In this document: positions 1 to 10,495 of the stretch, in pieces
How the letters are laid out: the number at the start of each line of letters is the position of its first letter
How positions within the stretch are numbered: the stretch's first letter is position 1
Origin: Ontholestes murinus
Lineage: Eukaryota; Arthropoda; Insecta; Coleoptera; Staphylinidae
Length of the DNA stretch: 64,000 nucleotides
NCBI GenBank assembly: GCA_963969525.1
Contig: OZ018392.1
Coordinates: 37,390,936 to 37,454,935, forward strand
Reading direction: 5' to 3'
Notes under the pieces: generated by a model
The model's database searches: none
What the model was told of the DNA's origin: nothing
The model's input: only the letters and a program-made list of their open reading frames with translations
Made by a program: the position numbers and the translations under genes

Positions 1-640
1 ATTCCAGTATCTTCACATTTGATTAATTAAATTCAAGATTTCTATAATTTTATATTCTCGAATTTTTCTGAACACTTTCTTTCAAATTATTCCAGCATTA
101 AATTAATATTTAGGAATAAAAATAATTGCCTTGGAAAGTTTTAAAATTGTGAAGAAATTGATTTTCAACACTTCTATTTTCAAGACTTTTTTCACTATTT
201 CTGGCTTCACTTTATCGGATTTTCTAGAGATTCTAGTTTTATTTTACAAAAATTACTAGTATATTCTTTTCTAAATTCTTGACATCACTTTGAAATTACA
301 AGATTTTCGGATTTCTCTAAGGATTTTCTGTATTTCCAGATTACTCAGAATTTTTTTTTCTAATATGCTATAATTTTCTTAAATGTTTCTACAATTTCTT
401 ATTTTCAATTTTCTAAATACTTTTTCTCAAGAATTTTCCAGTATTTCTTACCTTGGTTGAATTTCTCTCCAAACATTCTAGTATTTTCAGCAATTTATCT
501 TCACAATTCCAACAACTTTCTTCAAAGAAATAGCAGAAATTTGTTTATAAATTTCGAGACATTCCTATATTTTTGAGAATTTGCCATTTTTGTTCCTTAT
601 CTGAATTTTTCAGTGATTTTATTTATTTTTTAATATTTTT
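1..640. other. AT-rich pyrimidine-biased sequence, no gene
   Basis: The plus strand is T-rich and keeps returning to words such as TTTTCCAG, ATTTTC and TTTCTA. No coding or RNA feature is visible. The same word usage appears at 63230-63560 and briefly at 3190-3300, so this may be a very degenerate repeat or simply biased DNA. It ends where the LINE-derived purine-rich segment begins. Confidence 0.5.
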
Positions 641-830
641 TTTTCGAAATTGGGTGAATATAAGATCAGGAGCGACAGTAGATATAATATTTAGTAATTT
701 TACGGTCGCCAGAACAAGAAAGCCTAGAAAAATAAGCATATAAGCGGTACTAAAGACTCTATAGATAATATCCAGGATGAAATAAGTAACGCAACACACA
801 TAATGACACAAATTGCAAAAAAATTCGAAT

Positions 831-1330
831 GAATTGAAAGCGGAAATTAGGGAAATTAAATATGAAGTGAAAAGAAAAGAGATTGAATGGAAGAAAGAAA
901 GAAGGGTTCTGGTTTACAGAAAAACACGACTATGAGAAAGAACAGAAAAGGAAGAAAAGGAGAAGAGACGAAAAAACATTATAATAAGCTTTGATAAATG
1001 AATAAAGAAAAATCAACTATACATGCTGAAGTTGAAGCTTGGCAAATGAATTAACAAATTATGAAAGAGAAATATAGGTTAAAAGTACTAGAATATATAT
1101 AGACAACGATTTAATATTAAAGTAAAGATTGGTGCAAAAAGAAATAAGATCAATAGCTAGGGAGAGAAAGGAGAAACGAAACCCAGTAAGAGTAGGCTAC
1201 AGACAAATTATAATAAACGGAGAGAGATATGGTTGGAATTATTTAGAAAAGGGCATGAAGAAGATACTACAAAAAAACTAATAAAATGACACATAAAAAT
1301 TAACAGAAACGAAAGAAATTAGTTAAAATT
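831..1330 (+). pseudogene. LINE ORF1 remnant (coiled coil, L1-type layout)
   Basis: Read from 831, the frame gives ELKAEIREIKYEVKRKEIEW and more Lys/Glu-rich heptads, one stop, then TEKEEKEKRRKNIII. A charged coiled coil followed by a KRR-N-I-I-I block is the layout of L1-type LINE ORF1 proteins, which bind the element RNA as trimers. The frame breaks with a stop near 1000 and continues only in pieces (KEIRSIARERKEKR near 1140). No start codon can be fixed. It lies directly upstream of endonuclease and RT remnants on the same strand, as expected for one element. Domain and position are well supported; the clade is not determined. Confidence 0.55.
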
Positions 1331-1379
1331 AGGGAGGGTTGCTTAAGGGCGGGGTTCTGAAACGTTGCAAGGATAAATT

Positions 1380-2095
1380 GCAGGGGCATCAGGAGAAGAT
1401 GTGGTTAGGGAAAACATGAATGATGAAGCAGGAGTGGGAAAATGTAAGAAATTCACTTCCGGGAGGGCTTAGGTAGTCCGTGCAAGGGGCAACGAAGAAT
1501 AAATAATGTAGAGGTGGAATTTATTGCGTGGACTAAGTATCAAAAGAAGGAGTATCAATTGGAAGAAGGGGTTGTGTAAATTAATAAGAATTGGGACGAG
1601 AGCGGGGGAGGAGTGAATTGTCAGGGTGAATTAATAGTAAGAATATCTCAGGATAAATTGATAGACAAAGATAAGAGAAAGATGGAGGATTGATTCATAG
1701 AAGAAGAATGGGAGGTGTTAAGCAGGTACATTGAAGATGATTGTGAAGGGAAGAAAACGTATGTGGGATAACAAGGGTCGTCATTATGCCGTATTAAAAA
1801 GGTTAAATATGGAAGAAGTTTGAAGAATTTAGGTGGAAGAAGTCGTTGGGTCTGATCATTTGCCAATAATGGTGGAGTTCCGGGTGGATCATTGTGAGAT
1901 GCGGAAGAAAAGTAAAAAAGGTAGATGGTTCGATGAGGACGGGCGGAACATCAAAAGGGAAGTGAGGAAGACATTGAGAGAGTGGATTTTGGGTAGGGGA
2001 GAAGCGAAATGGGTGGTGGCAGCGAGTACGCCAAAGTATGCGCGAAAAAGAAGATACAAGCATTGTCAAGAACGACAAATGATGATGAAATGATT
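1380..2095 (+). pseudogene. LINE AP-type endonuclease remnant
   Basis: The C-terminal part of an endonuclease/exonuclease/phosphatase (EEP) domain is visible. At 1755-1800 a frame reads KKTYVG then QGSS, and from 1833 an open frame reads EEVVGSDHLPIMVEF, containing the catalytic Ser-Asp-His signature of LINE AP endonucleases. The frame runs to 2093 in a basic linker. Upstream, 1500-1650 contains EFIAWTKYQKKEYQLEEGVV and other decayed pieces. At least one frameshift and several stops separate the parts, so it is not functional. This domain nicks the target for reverse transcription. It sits between the ORF1 and RT remnants of the same element. Confidence 0.6.
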
Positions 2096-2199
2096 ATGTA
2101 GAAATGAAAAGGAGATATGGAGTATTGTAAACAGAGATGAGAGACATATAGGAGTGTCATTACACGACAGAGAAATGTAGTATAATGAGTGGGTTACCG

Positions 2200-3130
2200 A
2201 GTGGGGTAGCGGAACAAGAGTCGAACAAAAAAGCGTTTAATGAGGTGAATGCTGGAGAAGCTGCTGACAGAACGGGTTAAAGGCAGACAAGTGGAAGGAG
2301 CTAGGAAAGGAGGGAAAGCAGAAGTTCGGAGAGTAGCTGAAGGTGTAGAAATGGAGTGGAAGGGGAAGTTGATTAACTGAATTTAAATACTGGGGCTTTC
2401 AAATGCACATGTGGAGGCGGTGAGCACGCTAAATGGGTACAGGGGAAAGCCAGAAAAGCATGGAGCATGGTGAGGAACAAGTGAAGAAAATAGTTTTCAT
2501 GCAACTTCCAATTGGCATGTAATTTGTTAGATGCGTCTGTGAAACCCATTTTGTTGTGTGGTGTAGAAACATAGGGAATGTGAAAGTATGGATGCATTGA
2601 GAGAGAGAGCAGTGGTAGTTTCTGAAGCAGATTTTGGAGGTTGAAACATTCTGTTTCAAGAAACTAATAGAATGAGTATGCAATGGGAAGAGTGATGAAG
2701 TTGGGTGAATTGGATAATGAGAGATTAATGAAAGAGGTATGGTGAACGTGCATGGGAACCGGGTTGAGTGAGTAGAGGAGGTGAGAAGAGATATAAAAGG
2801 GCAGGAGTGTCCGAGAATATTGTGCATGAATGGTGTAAAGTACTGGCATTTATAAAAGAGAAGTGGAAGGAGGTTGAGATGCAGTAGAGGCAGGAGCTCA
2901 TACAATCCAAGGTATGAAAGATGGCAGGTGTATGGGAGGTATCAAGGTACTTGACTAATAGTGTTTTCTCAAATGAAGACAAGATTACTATGGTGTAAGC
3001 TAGATGCAGATCGAGAGAGAGGAAGGAAGGTGTGAATGGGGGAAAGATATAATGGGGGTGTGTTGTGCATGATTGGTATGGATACATGAAGTCATTTGGG
3101 AGTGGGAGAGGGATGTAAAGAGAAAAGTGG
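2200..3130 (+). pseudogene. LINE reverse transcriptase C-terminal remnant
   Basis: The plus strand is Glu/Lys/Trp/Val-rich and matches the post-palm region of a LINE RT. Recognisable scraps are the HVE-R-KA-WSMV-type stretch (about 2400-2490), a segment around FVVWCRNIGNVKVWMH (2550-2595), then EREQ/WREREW-like helices to about 2900 and a terminal block near 3000-3100 where the Cys-His knuckle would lie. Frame changes every 50-150 bases. The pattern resembles Trp-rich insect LINEs with long C-terminal helices, but clade assignment is by eye only. It closes the element that begins at 831. Long minus-strand frames here are complements of this biased sequence. Confidence 0.5.
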
Positions 3131-3139
3131 AATAGAATG

Positions 3140-4200
3140 TTTTTATATTTTTAAATATGAAGTAGAATAGAAGGTACTTTTATATGTGAAAGTTTTAATG
3201 TCATTTTTTTAAAATATTTTCTACAATATTCAATTATTTCCAGTACTTTTTGCCTGATATTAACAGATTTCTCTAATACTAATACTAATATTTTTCAGAA
3301 ATTAATCTTCGGGATATATAGAATAAATGTATTTTTAATATACCATAAACATTGCGGTAAATTATGTGGGAACAAAATGACTAAAATTAAAACTTTGCTC
3401 CGGAGAGCACAAAAAGCATTACAGCATCATTATAACCTCATTAAAAATTATTACTTAAAATTACCAAGGCAGCTCTTCTTATATCACAAATTACATGCAT
3501 TAATTTTAAATCGCTTTTTTTTTAAGCTACCAAGAAATCAATTATTTTGGACCACGCTCATAATTCCAATAACAAAGAGGTAAGTAATTTCTTTTATCCA
3601 CAGACTAAAGAAGTTTAGGCACTCCTTGTCTCGGCGGTGGCGTGGAGTGGAAGAATCGTGATTGGGATTGATGTTAGATAACTTAAAATAGTGTTATGTT
3701 TAATGCAAATAATGCAATCGAAACGAAATGGTTCCGCCGTTCTCCTTTCCTTGTTGGGTAGGATTGTACGTACATGAGAAATGTCGTAAAACGCCTTCAA
3801 TCATCAGTAATTGGGCTCAAACTTCCGCTTCCTTAAATAAAATGAATTACGCTAATATTTTATTGAATATAAATTATTTTTCATTTCTTTTTTCATCATG
3901 AATGATTAATTAATTAATTAGTTAATTCCTCACAGATACATTTTATTTATGTCGGCTACTAAAAAAAAGCATTTTTTCTGTCATATGGAGGTTTACCCTA
4001 TATTTAGTGATTTTATTCAAACTATATTTTAGGAAATTGTACCTTATATTATGATAAAACACCAAAAAGCATGTAAGTAATGTCAATAAATTAAAAGGTC
4101 TGCAATTTCAATGCAAAATTTAAAAAAAATTAATCAATTGTGAAGTAACTTTCCGATAGGCTTTGTGAATATTGAATTATATGATGTTACTTCAGAAATT
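3140..4200. other. No recognisable gene
   Basis: AT-rich flanks enclose a less biased block at 3580-3830. A 68-codon open frame (3377-3583) has no recognisable motif and low-complexity composition. I see no splice-flanked exon series and no repeat shared with the rest of the window. Confidence 0.4.
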
Positions 4201-4204
4201 CGTA

Positions 4205-4380
4205 AACTACTTTAAATGATACACTGAATTTAAAACTTCAATACGTTTTAACTACAAATAATTATTGTAAAACTTTTATATAACTGTATAAACACAGTTA
4301 TATAAATCTAAATGACACGACTCAAGTTTCGGCATTTTATTATTTTCTTGATAATGACGATAAAACGTCGAAACTCGAGT
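4205..4380. repeat. PLE terminal fragment with hairpin, partly inverted
   Basis: Bases 4205-4330 are the reverse complement of 6075-6190, downstream of a PLE coding end. Bases 4347-4380 repeat, in plus orientation, the CTTGATAATGACG...CGTCGAAACTCGAGT motif also found at 6042-6076. The two halves therefore form a hairpin around 4320-4380. The motif has a 4-bp stem II (GACG/CGTC) followed by GAAAC, resembling a degenerate hammerhead. This copy ends in GTT rather than GTC and shows no clear stem I. I read it as a broken PLE terminus rather than an active ribozyme. Confidence 0.5.
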
Positions 4381-4389
4381 TATTAATAT

Positions 4390-4680
4390 TGTCTAACTAA
4401 TTTTACGACGATCACGACCCCAAAATGATGGATATGATCCTCACAACAAATGAGAAAAAGTTTCCATTGGGGACGAGTCTACACTTACTTTCGTAGTAAT
4501 TATATTGGAAGATCTTCACGAAATTATCGTATCGTGAAAGAACCGTTTCAGGCGCCCGCGGTCGTAATTGCAAAGTTGAACTTCCCACAAATCGTCGTCG
4601 GGTTACATAAATTCGCGACTGTAATTAACTGTCTAAACAAGATTCTACTTATGTAAAGTCGTTAATGACACTCTTTTGTG
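4390..4680. other. Non-repetitive moderate-GC sequence, no recognised gene
   Basis: This block is less AT-biased than its surroundings and matches no other place in the window. A 68-codon open frame (4450-4656, plus) exists but shows no motif I recognise. It may be host single-copy sequence left between transposons. Confidence 0.3.
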
Positions 4681-4745
4681 ATTTTATTTAATTCTTAGAA
4701 AGTATGCAATTTATTTTAATTAAATTGAGCCTTAGAACCATTTTT

Positions 4746-4847
4746 CACAAATAAATATTTTATTGAGTGAATTTATATTAATTAAATAATATGTATTAGC
4801 TTGTTGCTTTAAATGTATTGTATTCACTCAATAAATATAAATTTGTG
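4746..4847. repeat. Short inverted repeat, ~27-bp arms
   Basis: CACAAATAAATATTTTATTG at 4746 is mirrored by the reverse complement of 4821-4847, with a few mismatches. The spacer is about 48 bases. It abuts a family Y fragment. It could be the tip of a small foldback element, but no target duplication is evident. Confidence 0.5.
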
Positions 4848-4862
4848 ATATATGCTTCCAAA

Positions 4863-4965
4863 GCTTAAACTTAAGGTGTTTTAGTGCACATTCATAAACC
4901 GGAAGTGGATGTTTACTCGAGGCCGTCTTTTTGTTTTTTCTGATATTTTTTTAATATGACAAATT
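4863..4965 (+). repeat. Family Y fragment
   Basis: The piece contains AAACTTAAGGT, then CATTCATAAACCGGAAGTGG and TTTACTCGAGGCCG, which are conserved in the centre of the full Y copies at 14319-14905 and 45512-46090. Both ends are missing. Confidence 0.7.
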
Positions 4966-5160
4966 CCCTCATGTGTCAAATTCAAGGTTAGAAGCAATAT
5001 GGTGGCACTTCAAATTACAGCAGCTTTGTTTATCTCGATAAAACAAAAACGAAGAAGTGATAAAAAAGTGATAAAATCCCTGTAGGGTGATAAAATCCCA
5101 ATTACGTCATTTATCGTCATTATCAAGTGAATTATAAATTGATGAAATTGTGATTTTATA

Positions 5161-5865
5161 CTAACTATTTTGGGGTGAGGGAATATACCTGCCGCTAATT
5201 GTTTGCGGATTATCTCGGGAGGGTAGTACCAGATTAAAAAGTGGCGAAAAGATTAGTTCGGTCTGCTCATTAAGAAGATTTACTGACGGATTACGGCTCT
5301 GTTTGAAAATTTCCAATGACTCCAGGAGATTAAGCTTAGCGCCCTTGTTGCAATTATGCAAGATTTTTAGATTATTTATATCCGGGAATTGGTTTTTGAA
5401 TTCTAAACAATGATTTGAAAAAGAGCTAGTGTCTTGATTAAGACGAAATGCACGATGATGTTCGGAAAAACGAGTTGATACACTTCGTCCTGTTTGACCT
5501 ACATACACACTATTGCATTCTGAACAACGGATCTCATACACACCAGATTTTTTTAAGGGATCGACTTTATCTTTAGCATTAAATAGCATGTTTGATAATT
5601 TTCCAGGAGGTTTAAACGCTACTTGATGATTCTCTTTTCGAAAAATATTAGCAATCTGTTCGCTGGTTTTTCCAAAGTATGTGAGCGGAATTAACGATGT
5701 ATTTAAATTAGCTATTTTCGGATATATTAAAACCCTTGTGGTTTGATGACGTTTTTTGTTTATTAGGTTTTGAATGAGGTTAGTGGGGAAACCATTGTTA
5801 CTGCCAATTGAAATTATTTTATTTAATTCTGTGGCTTTTCTGTCAGTAGTTAAGGGGATGGAGAA
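5161..5865 (-). pseudogene. Penelope-like element: RT tail plus GIY-YIG endonuclease
   Basis: An uninterrupted minus-strand frame of 234 codons runs from just after stop codons at 5866-5871 to a TAG at 5161-5163. The first ~90 codons carry the basic linker of PLE polymerases (NKIISIGSNNGFPTNLIQNL, then a YFGKTSEQIANIFRK motif). From codon ~105 a GIY-YIG nuclease follows: SGVYEIRCSEC (the GIY position), VYVGQTGR (the YIG position, with its Arg) and EHHRAF. It ends in LNLLESLEIFK and SPLFNLVLPSRDN. PLE proteins are RT followed by GIY-YIG; here the RT core is absent, so this is a 5'-truncated copy. The 3' part reads on to about 5110, then diverges from the inverted copy at 5881-6190. The frame is strikingly intact compared with other remnants here, suggesting recent insertion. 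Confidence 0.85.
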
Positions 5866-5880
5866 CTACTAGTGACAGTA

Positions 5881-6190
5881 AGTCAGTAAATCTTCTTAAT
5901 GAGCAGACCGAACTAATCTTTTCGCCACTTTTTAATCTGGTACTACCCTCACGAGATAATCCGCAAACAATTAACGGCAGGTATATTCCCTCACCCCAAA
6001 ATAGTTAGTATAAAATCACAATTTCATCAATTTATAATTCACTTGATAATGACGATAAAACGTCGAAACTCGAGTCGTGCTTTGTTGTTTAGATTTATAT
6101 AATTGTGCCTACACGTTATATAATATTTTTACAATAATTATTTGTGGTTAAAACATAGTGAATTTTTCAATTCAGTGTAAGTATGGATTA
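5881..6190 (+). mobile_element. Inverted 3' end of a second PLE copy
   Basis: This segment repeats, in the opposite orientation, the last ~45 codons of the GIY-YIG frame (from LLNEQTELIFSPLFNL to the stop at 6006-6008) and the 3' flank. It sits head to head with the minus-strand copy, with the junction at 5866-5881. Downstream of the stop it has the hammerhead-like motif at 6042-6076 and an AT-rich tail to about 6190, whose reverse complement forms 4205-4330. Head-to-head and inverted copies are typical of PLE insertions. Confidence 0.75.
6042..6076 (+). ncRNA. Hammerhead-ribozyme-like motif in PLE terminus
   Basis: The order of elements is CAC, then TTGATAAT (the position of the CUGAUGA core), stem II GACG/CGTC with loop ATAAAA, GAAAC, a self-complementary short stem III (ACTCGAGT), the GTC cleavage triplet, then GTG that pairs with the leading CAC as stem I. 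Hammerheads are known in PLE termini. The core departs from consensus (UUGAUAAU rather than CUGAUGA), so activity is doubtful; a covariance search or self-cleavage test would decide. Confidence 0.5.
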
Positions 6191-6404
6191 CCACGTAGTA
6201 ACGGTCGCAACCATTCTCTTTATCAATATTCCATTGTATTTTTTAGTAACATTAAATAAATCTCATATAACAATCTATTATTCTGGAATTTGCTTACCAA
6301 TCGTAAAATGACATGCACTCAAAATGTGTTTCTTTTAAGCAAAACCTTTTTCGTGCATATGATTTTCCGATAAAAACGGGAGTTCTTGTTATTTTGCCTG
6401 TGAA

Positions 6405-7425
6405 AAAATTTACAAACCTTTTCAAACAAAAGTAAAAGGGAATGAGAAACTGTACAGGTTTTAGTAGTAACATATATTTATTGACAAATTTTTGTACATA
6501 TTATTTACATTGGAATAATGAATAATGAATGAGGTGTTAATGTATTAATTTGTCAAAAGGCTATCGACCAGAGGTCTTTCTGCCTTGTGCTGTCCAGTCA
6601 TATGGCGTCAGTCGTTATTGCGTAAAAGAATGAAATGATGAAATGAAATCAAATTTGGTTGAATTGGGATTTTTAAATTTAGGGTTTATATTAGGGTTTC
6701 TGGGAAGACAAAATTGGGATATGATATGGAAGTTGAAAGGATTTTTGGAGAATTTTTCTGAAAGGAATCGAAGGCGTTCTAGGATAGGGATAACTAAAGT
6801 GGTATCATAAAGGAGCTGATTAGATGGATTGTCCAAAGGATTAAGAGGATGTCGGAGTTTGGTTAGGGAACGGAGGGATGCTCACTCGCTAACTTCAATA
6901 TTACGGGAAGTTGGATTGCTGGGATTGGTATAGAGAGCACAACCATAGTCAAGTAGTGGGCGGCAAATCATAAATTCTAACAGCTGTGCTGGTATTAATC
7001 CCATTATTCTTGCAGGTTAAGCTTCTAAAGCATTTTGCCCTAGAAGTTATTTTATTTTTTATTACAGCAGTGTGTTTTTTGAAATTGATTTTTTGATCTA
7101 TAGGAACAAGTTTTATTAAAATATATTTTTTGTAAAATTCTTAACTTTCGAGAAAAACAAATAAAAATTGAAAATGTTTTTTCCAATTGCTAATAAACTA
7201 CAGGAGTTACATGAAATGTATATTACAAATAATTGTAGAAAATTCAAAAGTGAACAAATTATTAAGAAAAATATGTTTGCGTAAACCATATAGTTTTCGA
7301 GCAAAATGTAGGGAAAGTATTATGATGGCCACATCACCATTTTTTTTTTTTCAGAAACTAGTGGAATGGTCTCAGGGGACCTAAAAATGGATGTTTCCGT
7401 AAATTATTCACGAAAACAATACTTT
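6405..7425 (+). repeat. Family Y copy interrupted by a LINE tail
   Basis: Y sequence is present at 6405-6480 (CTTTTCAAACAAAAG and on) and resumes at about 7105 (ACAAGTTTTATTAAAATATA) through its right end at 7322-7345 (GATGGCCACATCACCAT plus a T run). Between them lies a LINE 3' end. The sequence around 6455-6475 and 7108-7125 is similar enough to be a decayed long target duplication. From 7345 to 7425 the left end of Y follows in inverted orientation (CAGAAACTAGTGGAATGG, then ACGAAAACAATACTTTC), so a second truncated copy is joined tail to tail. Confidence 0.65.
6615..7020 (-). pseudogene. Jockey-like LINE RT C-terminus
   Basis: Read on the minus strand from 7020, the frame gives LIPAQLLEFMICRPLLDYGC, one stop, then ASLRSLTKLRHPLNPLDNPS and NQLLYDTTLVIPILERLRFL, ending at 6615. 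This is the thumb/C-terminal helix region after the polymerase core of Jockey-clade LINEs (LDY-alanine helix, short loop, then the IPILERL helix). A closely related, cleaner copy lies at 24775-25325. The 3' UTR reaches about 6540 and includes the hairpin-forming AGACCTCTGGTCGATAGCC, also found at 24635 and 23020. It is 5'-truncated and inserted in a Y repeat. Confidence 0.75.
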
Positions 7426-7429
7426 CTTA

Positions 7430-7806
7430 TTTCATATATTCAACAACTTAGTCGTTTCAGTTGTGTTATTTAGATTAGTTTCCGTAACCGCTTCACTGTC
7501 ACTATAATGTGACTTTAGTAATTGATCGGTATTGATCGGTATGACGCAATTTGCTACATTTTTTTCTGCAGGAACCAACAATAGATTTTCCGCACGGTAG
7601 TTCCTAGATTCAAAAATATTCAGATTGGGTATGATAAATACTCCACGGCAAATTGAGTATGAAAAATCCGTTCATAATGAGCTTAGACGTCGATCAGCGA
7701 ATAATGAACTGAATCTGAGGATTAGTTACTTTTTTTACTATTAAAAGAACATGGAATTAGGCTATAAGTTACGCATTTTTTTTAAATTCTTTTCTTTCGG
7801 CGTCGA
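7430..7806. other. No gene; left flank of hexamer array
   Basis: AT-rich sequence with a direct 11-base repeat (ATTGATCGGTA near 7520-7545). It matches neither Y nor any other repeat here, so the left border of the hexamer array is in unrelated DNA. The ATG at 7751 that opens into the array has no coding support. Confidence 0.4.
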
Positions 7807-9691
7807 CCATCACCATCACCATCACCATCACCATCACCATCACCATCACCATCACCATCACCATCACCATCACCATCACCATCACCATCACCATCACCAT
7901 CACCATCACCATCACCATCACCATCACCATCACCATCACCATCACCATCACCATCACCATCACCATCACCATCACCATCACCATCACCATCACCATCACC
8001 ATCACCATCACCATCACCATCACCATCACCATCACCATCACCATCACCATCACCATCACCATCACCATCACCATCACCATCACCATCACCATCACCATCA
8101 CCATCACCATCACCATCACCATCACCATCACCATCACCATCACCATCACCATCACCATCACCATCACCATCACCATCACCATCACCATCACCATCACCAT
8201 CACCATCACCATCACCATCACCATCACCATCACCATCACCATCACCATCACCATCACCATCACCATCACCATCACCATCACCATCACCATCACCATCACC
8301 ATCACCATCACCATCACCATCACCATCACCATCACCATCACCATCACCATCACCATCACCATCACCATCACCATCACCATCACCATCACCATCACCATCA
8401 CCATCACCATCACCATCACCATCACCATCACCATCACCATCACCATCACCATCACCATCACCATCACCATCACCATCACCATCACCATCACCATCACCAT
8501 CACCATCACCATCACCATCACCATCACCATCACCATCACCATCACCATCACCATCACCATCACCATCACCATCACCATCACCATCACCATCACCATCACC
8601 ATCACCATCACCATCACCATCACCATCACCATCACCATCACCATCACCATCACCATCACCATCACCATCACCATCACCATCACCATCACCATCACCATCA
8701 CCATCACCATCACCATCACCATCACCATCACCATCACCATCACCATCACCATCACCATCACCATCACCATCACCATCACCATCACCATCACCATCACCAT
8801 CACCATCACCATCACCATCACCATCACCATCACCATCACCATCACCATCACCATCACCATCACCATCACCATCACCATCACCATCACCATCACCATCACC
8901 ATCACCATCACCATCACCATCACCATCACCATCACCATCACCATCACCATCACCATCACCATCATCACCATCACCATCACCATCACCATCACCATCACCA
9001 TCACCATCACCATCACCATCACCATCACCATCACCATCACCATCACCATCACCNNNNNNNNNNNNNNNNNNNNNNNNNNNNNNNNNNNNNNNNNNNNNNN
9101 NNNNNNNNNNNNNNNNNNNNNNNNNNNNNNNNNNNNNNNNNNNNNNNNNNNNNNNNNNNNNNNNNNNNNNNNNNNNNNNNNNNNNNNNNNNNNNNNNNNN
9201 NNNNNNNNNNNNNNNNNNNNNNNNNNNNNNNNNNNNNNNNNNNNNNNNNNNNNCCATCACCATCACCATCACCATCACCATCACCATCACCATCACCATC
9301 ACCATCACCATCACCATCACCATCACCATCACCATCACCATCACCATCACCATCACCATCACCATCACCATCACCATCACCATCACCATCACCATCACCA
9401 TCACCATCACCATCACCATCACCATCACCATCACCATCACCATCACCATCACCATCACCATCACCATCACCATCACCATCACCATCACCATCACCATCAC
9501 CATCACCATCACCATCACCATCACCATCACCATCACCATCACCATCACCATCACCATCACCATCACCATCACCATCACCATCACCATCACCATCACCATC
9601 ACCATCACCATCACCATCACCATCACCATCACCATCACCATCACCATCACCATCACCATCACCATCACCATCACCATCACCATCACCATCA
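7807..9691 (+). repeat. (CCATCA)n hexanucleotide array, contains assembly gap
   Basis: The array is almost perfectly uniform CCATCA from 7807 to 9691, broken only by a 3-base phase slip at 8965-8967 and by 200 Ns (9054-9253). At least 1.68 kb of array is sequenced, and its true length is unknown because the assembly broke inside it. All six frames are open, so the very long His, Met-Val, Ser-Pro and Gly-Asp frames are artefacts. The right border runs straight into the left part of family Y (GGAAAGATCTGATTTGAGG). The complementary GGTGAT array at 37406-37685 also borders Y. Confidence 0.97.
9054..9253. other. Assembly gap (200 N)
   Basis: Exactly 200 undetermined bases interrupt the hexamer array; a round number suggests a placeholder or estimated gap rather than a measured size. 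Confidence 0.98.
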
Positions 9692-9838
9692 ACGGAAAGA
9701 TCTGATTTGAGGTCCCCTCAGACTATTTCACTAATTTCTGGAAAAAAGATTGTTTCTGTCTTATATGTGACTGTCAGTGGGCGCTGTATCTCAAAAACGA
9801 ATGATCCTATTGAGATGAAACTTTAATAGTATATTGTA
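9692..9838 (+). repeat. Family Y left-part fragment
   Basis: TTTGAGGTCCCCTCAG, then CACTAATTTCTGGAAAAAA and GGGCGCTGTATCTCAAAAAC, followed by GAGATGAAACTTTAA, match the left third of full Y copies. It is cut on the left by the hexamer array and on the right, at a TA, by the foldback element beginning at 9839. Confidence 0.8.
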
Positions 9839-10493
9839 ACGGGTGTCCAACAATTATTGCAGTCCCGGGTGGCTTTGGAATCAAAAACGTAGGTCGATTC
9901 TTACATGTGTCAAACATAATTTAAATGTGAATTTAAAGTGTTGTTAACTTTAATAAGTAATTAGAATATGTTTACTCAAGAACAGAAAATATTAGATACT
10001 TATTTTCGCAACGGCCGTCGTGCGTCAATCTCCTAACGGATGTCAAAGGTTCTCCTTCTATAGTAATTCTTGCGTTTTGTAAACATTTTCATTTATTACA
10101 CTAGGTCTGCCTGCACCCTTTCTGTGTTGCACCGATGCTGTATCGCGAAAACATTGCACAATAGCTCTCACATCACGAAAAAACGAATTTGTTGTTTATA
10201 ATTACATGCGGAAATCTTGTATGAAATTCTTGCAACGTTAGTTCCATTAAATACTCCCATTCTCCATTTTCCAAACGACGGACGTTGCGAAAATAAGATT
10301 CTAATAAAAACCTTTTCTGTTCTTGGGTAAACATAATCGAATTACTTATTAAAGTTAACACTTTAAATGCACGTTTAGGTTATGTTTGACAATTAAAATG
10401 TCAGTTCATTTATTTGGAACATGAAAGAATGTCAATTCACTACGTTTTTGATTCCAACGCCACCCGGGACTGCAATAATTGTTGGACACCCGT
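9839..10493. mobile_element. TA-flanked foldback element of Tc1/mariner type
   Basis: The termini are ACGGGTGTCCAACAATTATT at 9839 and its exact reverse complement ending at 10493; the match extends about 50 bp with one or two changes. TA dinucleotides flank both sides (9837-9838 and 10494-10495), the target duplication of the Tc1/mariner superfamily. Homology between the arms extends inward to about 150 bp, including the first codons of a transposase on both arms. The element interrupts a Y fragment. At 655 bp it is too short to encode a transposase and would have been mobilised in trans. Confidence 0.85.
9985..10331 (-). pseudogene. Transposase N-terminal HTH remnant (DUF4817-like)
   Basis: On the minus strand the frame starts MFTQEQKRFLLESYFRNVRR at 10331, continues ENGEWEYLMELTLQEFHTRF, and after frame decay gives VRAIVQCFRDTASVQHRKGAGRPSVINENV around 10080-10180. 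A short helical N-terminus, a variable loop, then a second helix ending in an RKGxGRPSV linker is the DNA-binding head often annotated DUF4817 ahead of a DDE domain in insect mariner-type elements. The catalytic domain is missing. The left arm of the same foldback (9967 onward, plus strand) also encodes MFTQEQKILDTYFRNGRR, an inverted duplicate of this start. Confidence 0.7.
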
Positions 10494-10495
10494 TA

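Noticed and set aside
1648..3087. Minus-strand frames rich in Pro/Ser/His/Phe
   Set aside because: They are complements of the purine-rich LINE remnant on the plus strand.
7807..9691. CRISPR-like regular repeat
   Set aside because: There are no spacers; it is a contiguous hexamer microsatellite in a eukaryotic genome.
7751..9826. Very long poly-His, Ser-Pro, Met-Val and Gly-Asp open frames
   Set aside because: They are six-frame readings of a stop-free hexanucleotide array with an N gap; both strands are open and flanks show no coding signal.
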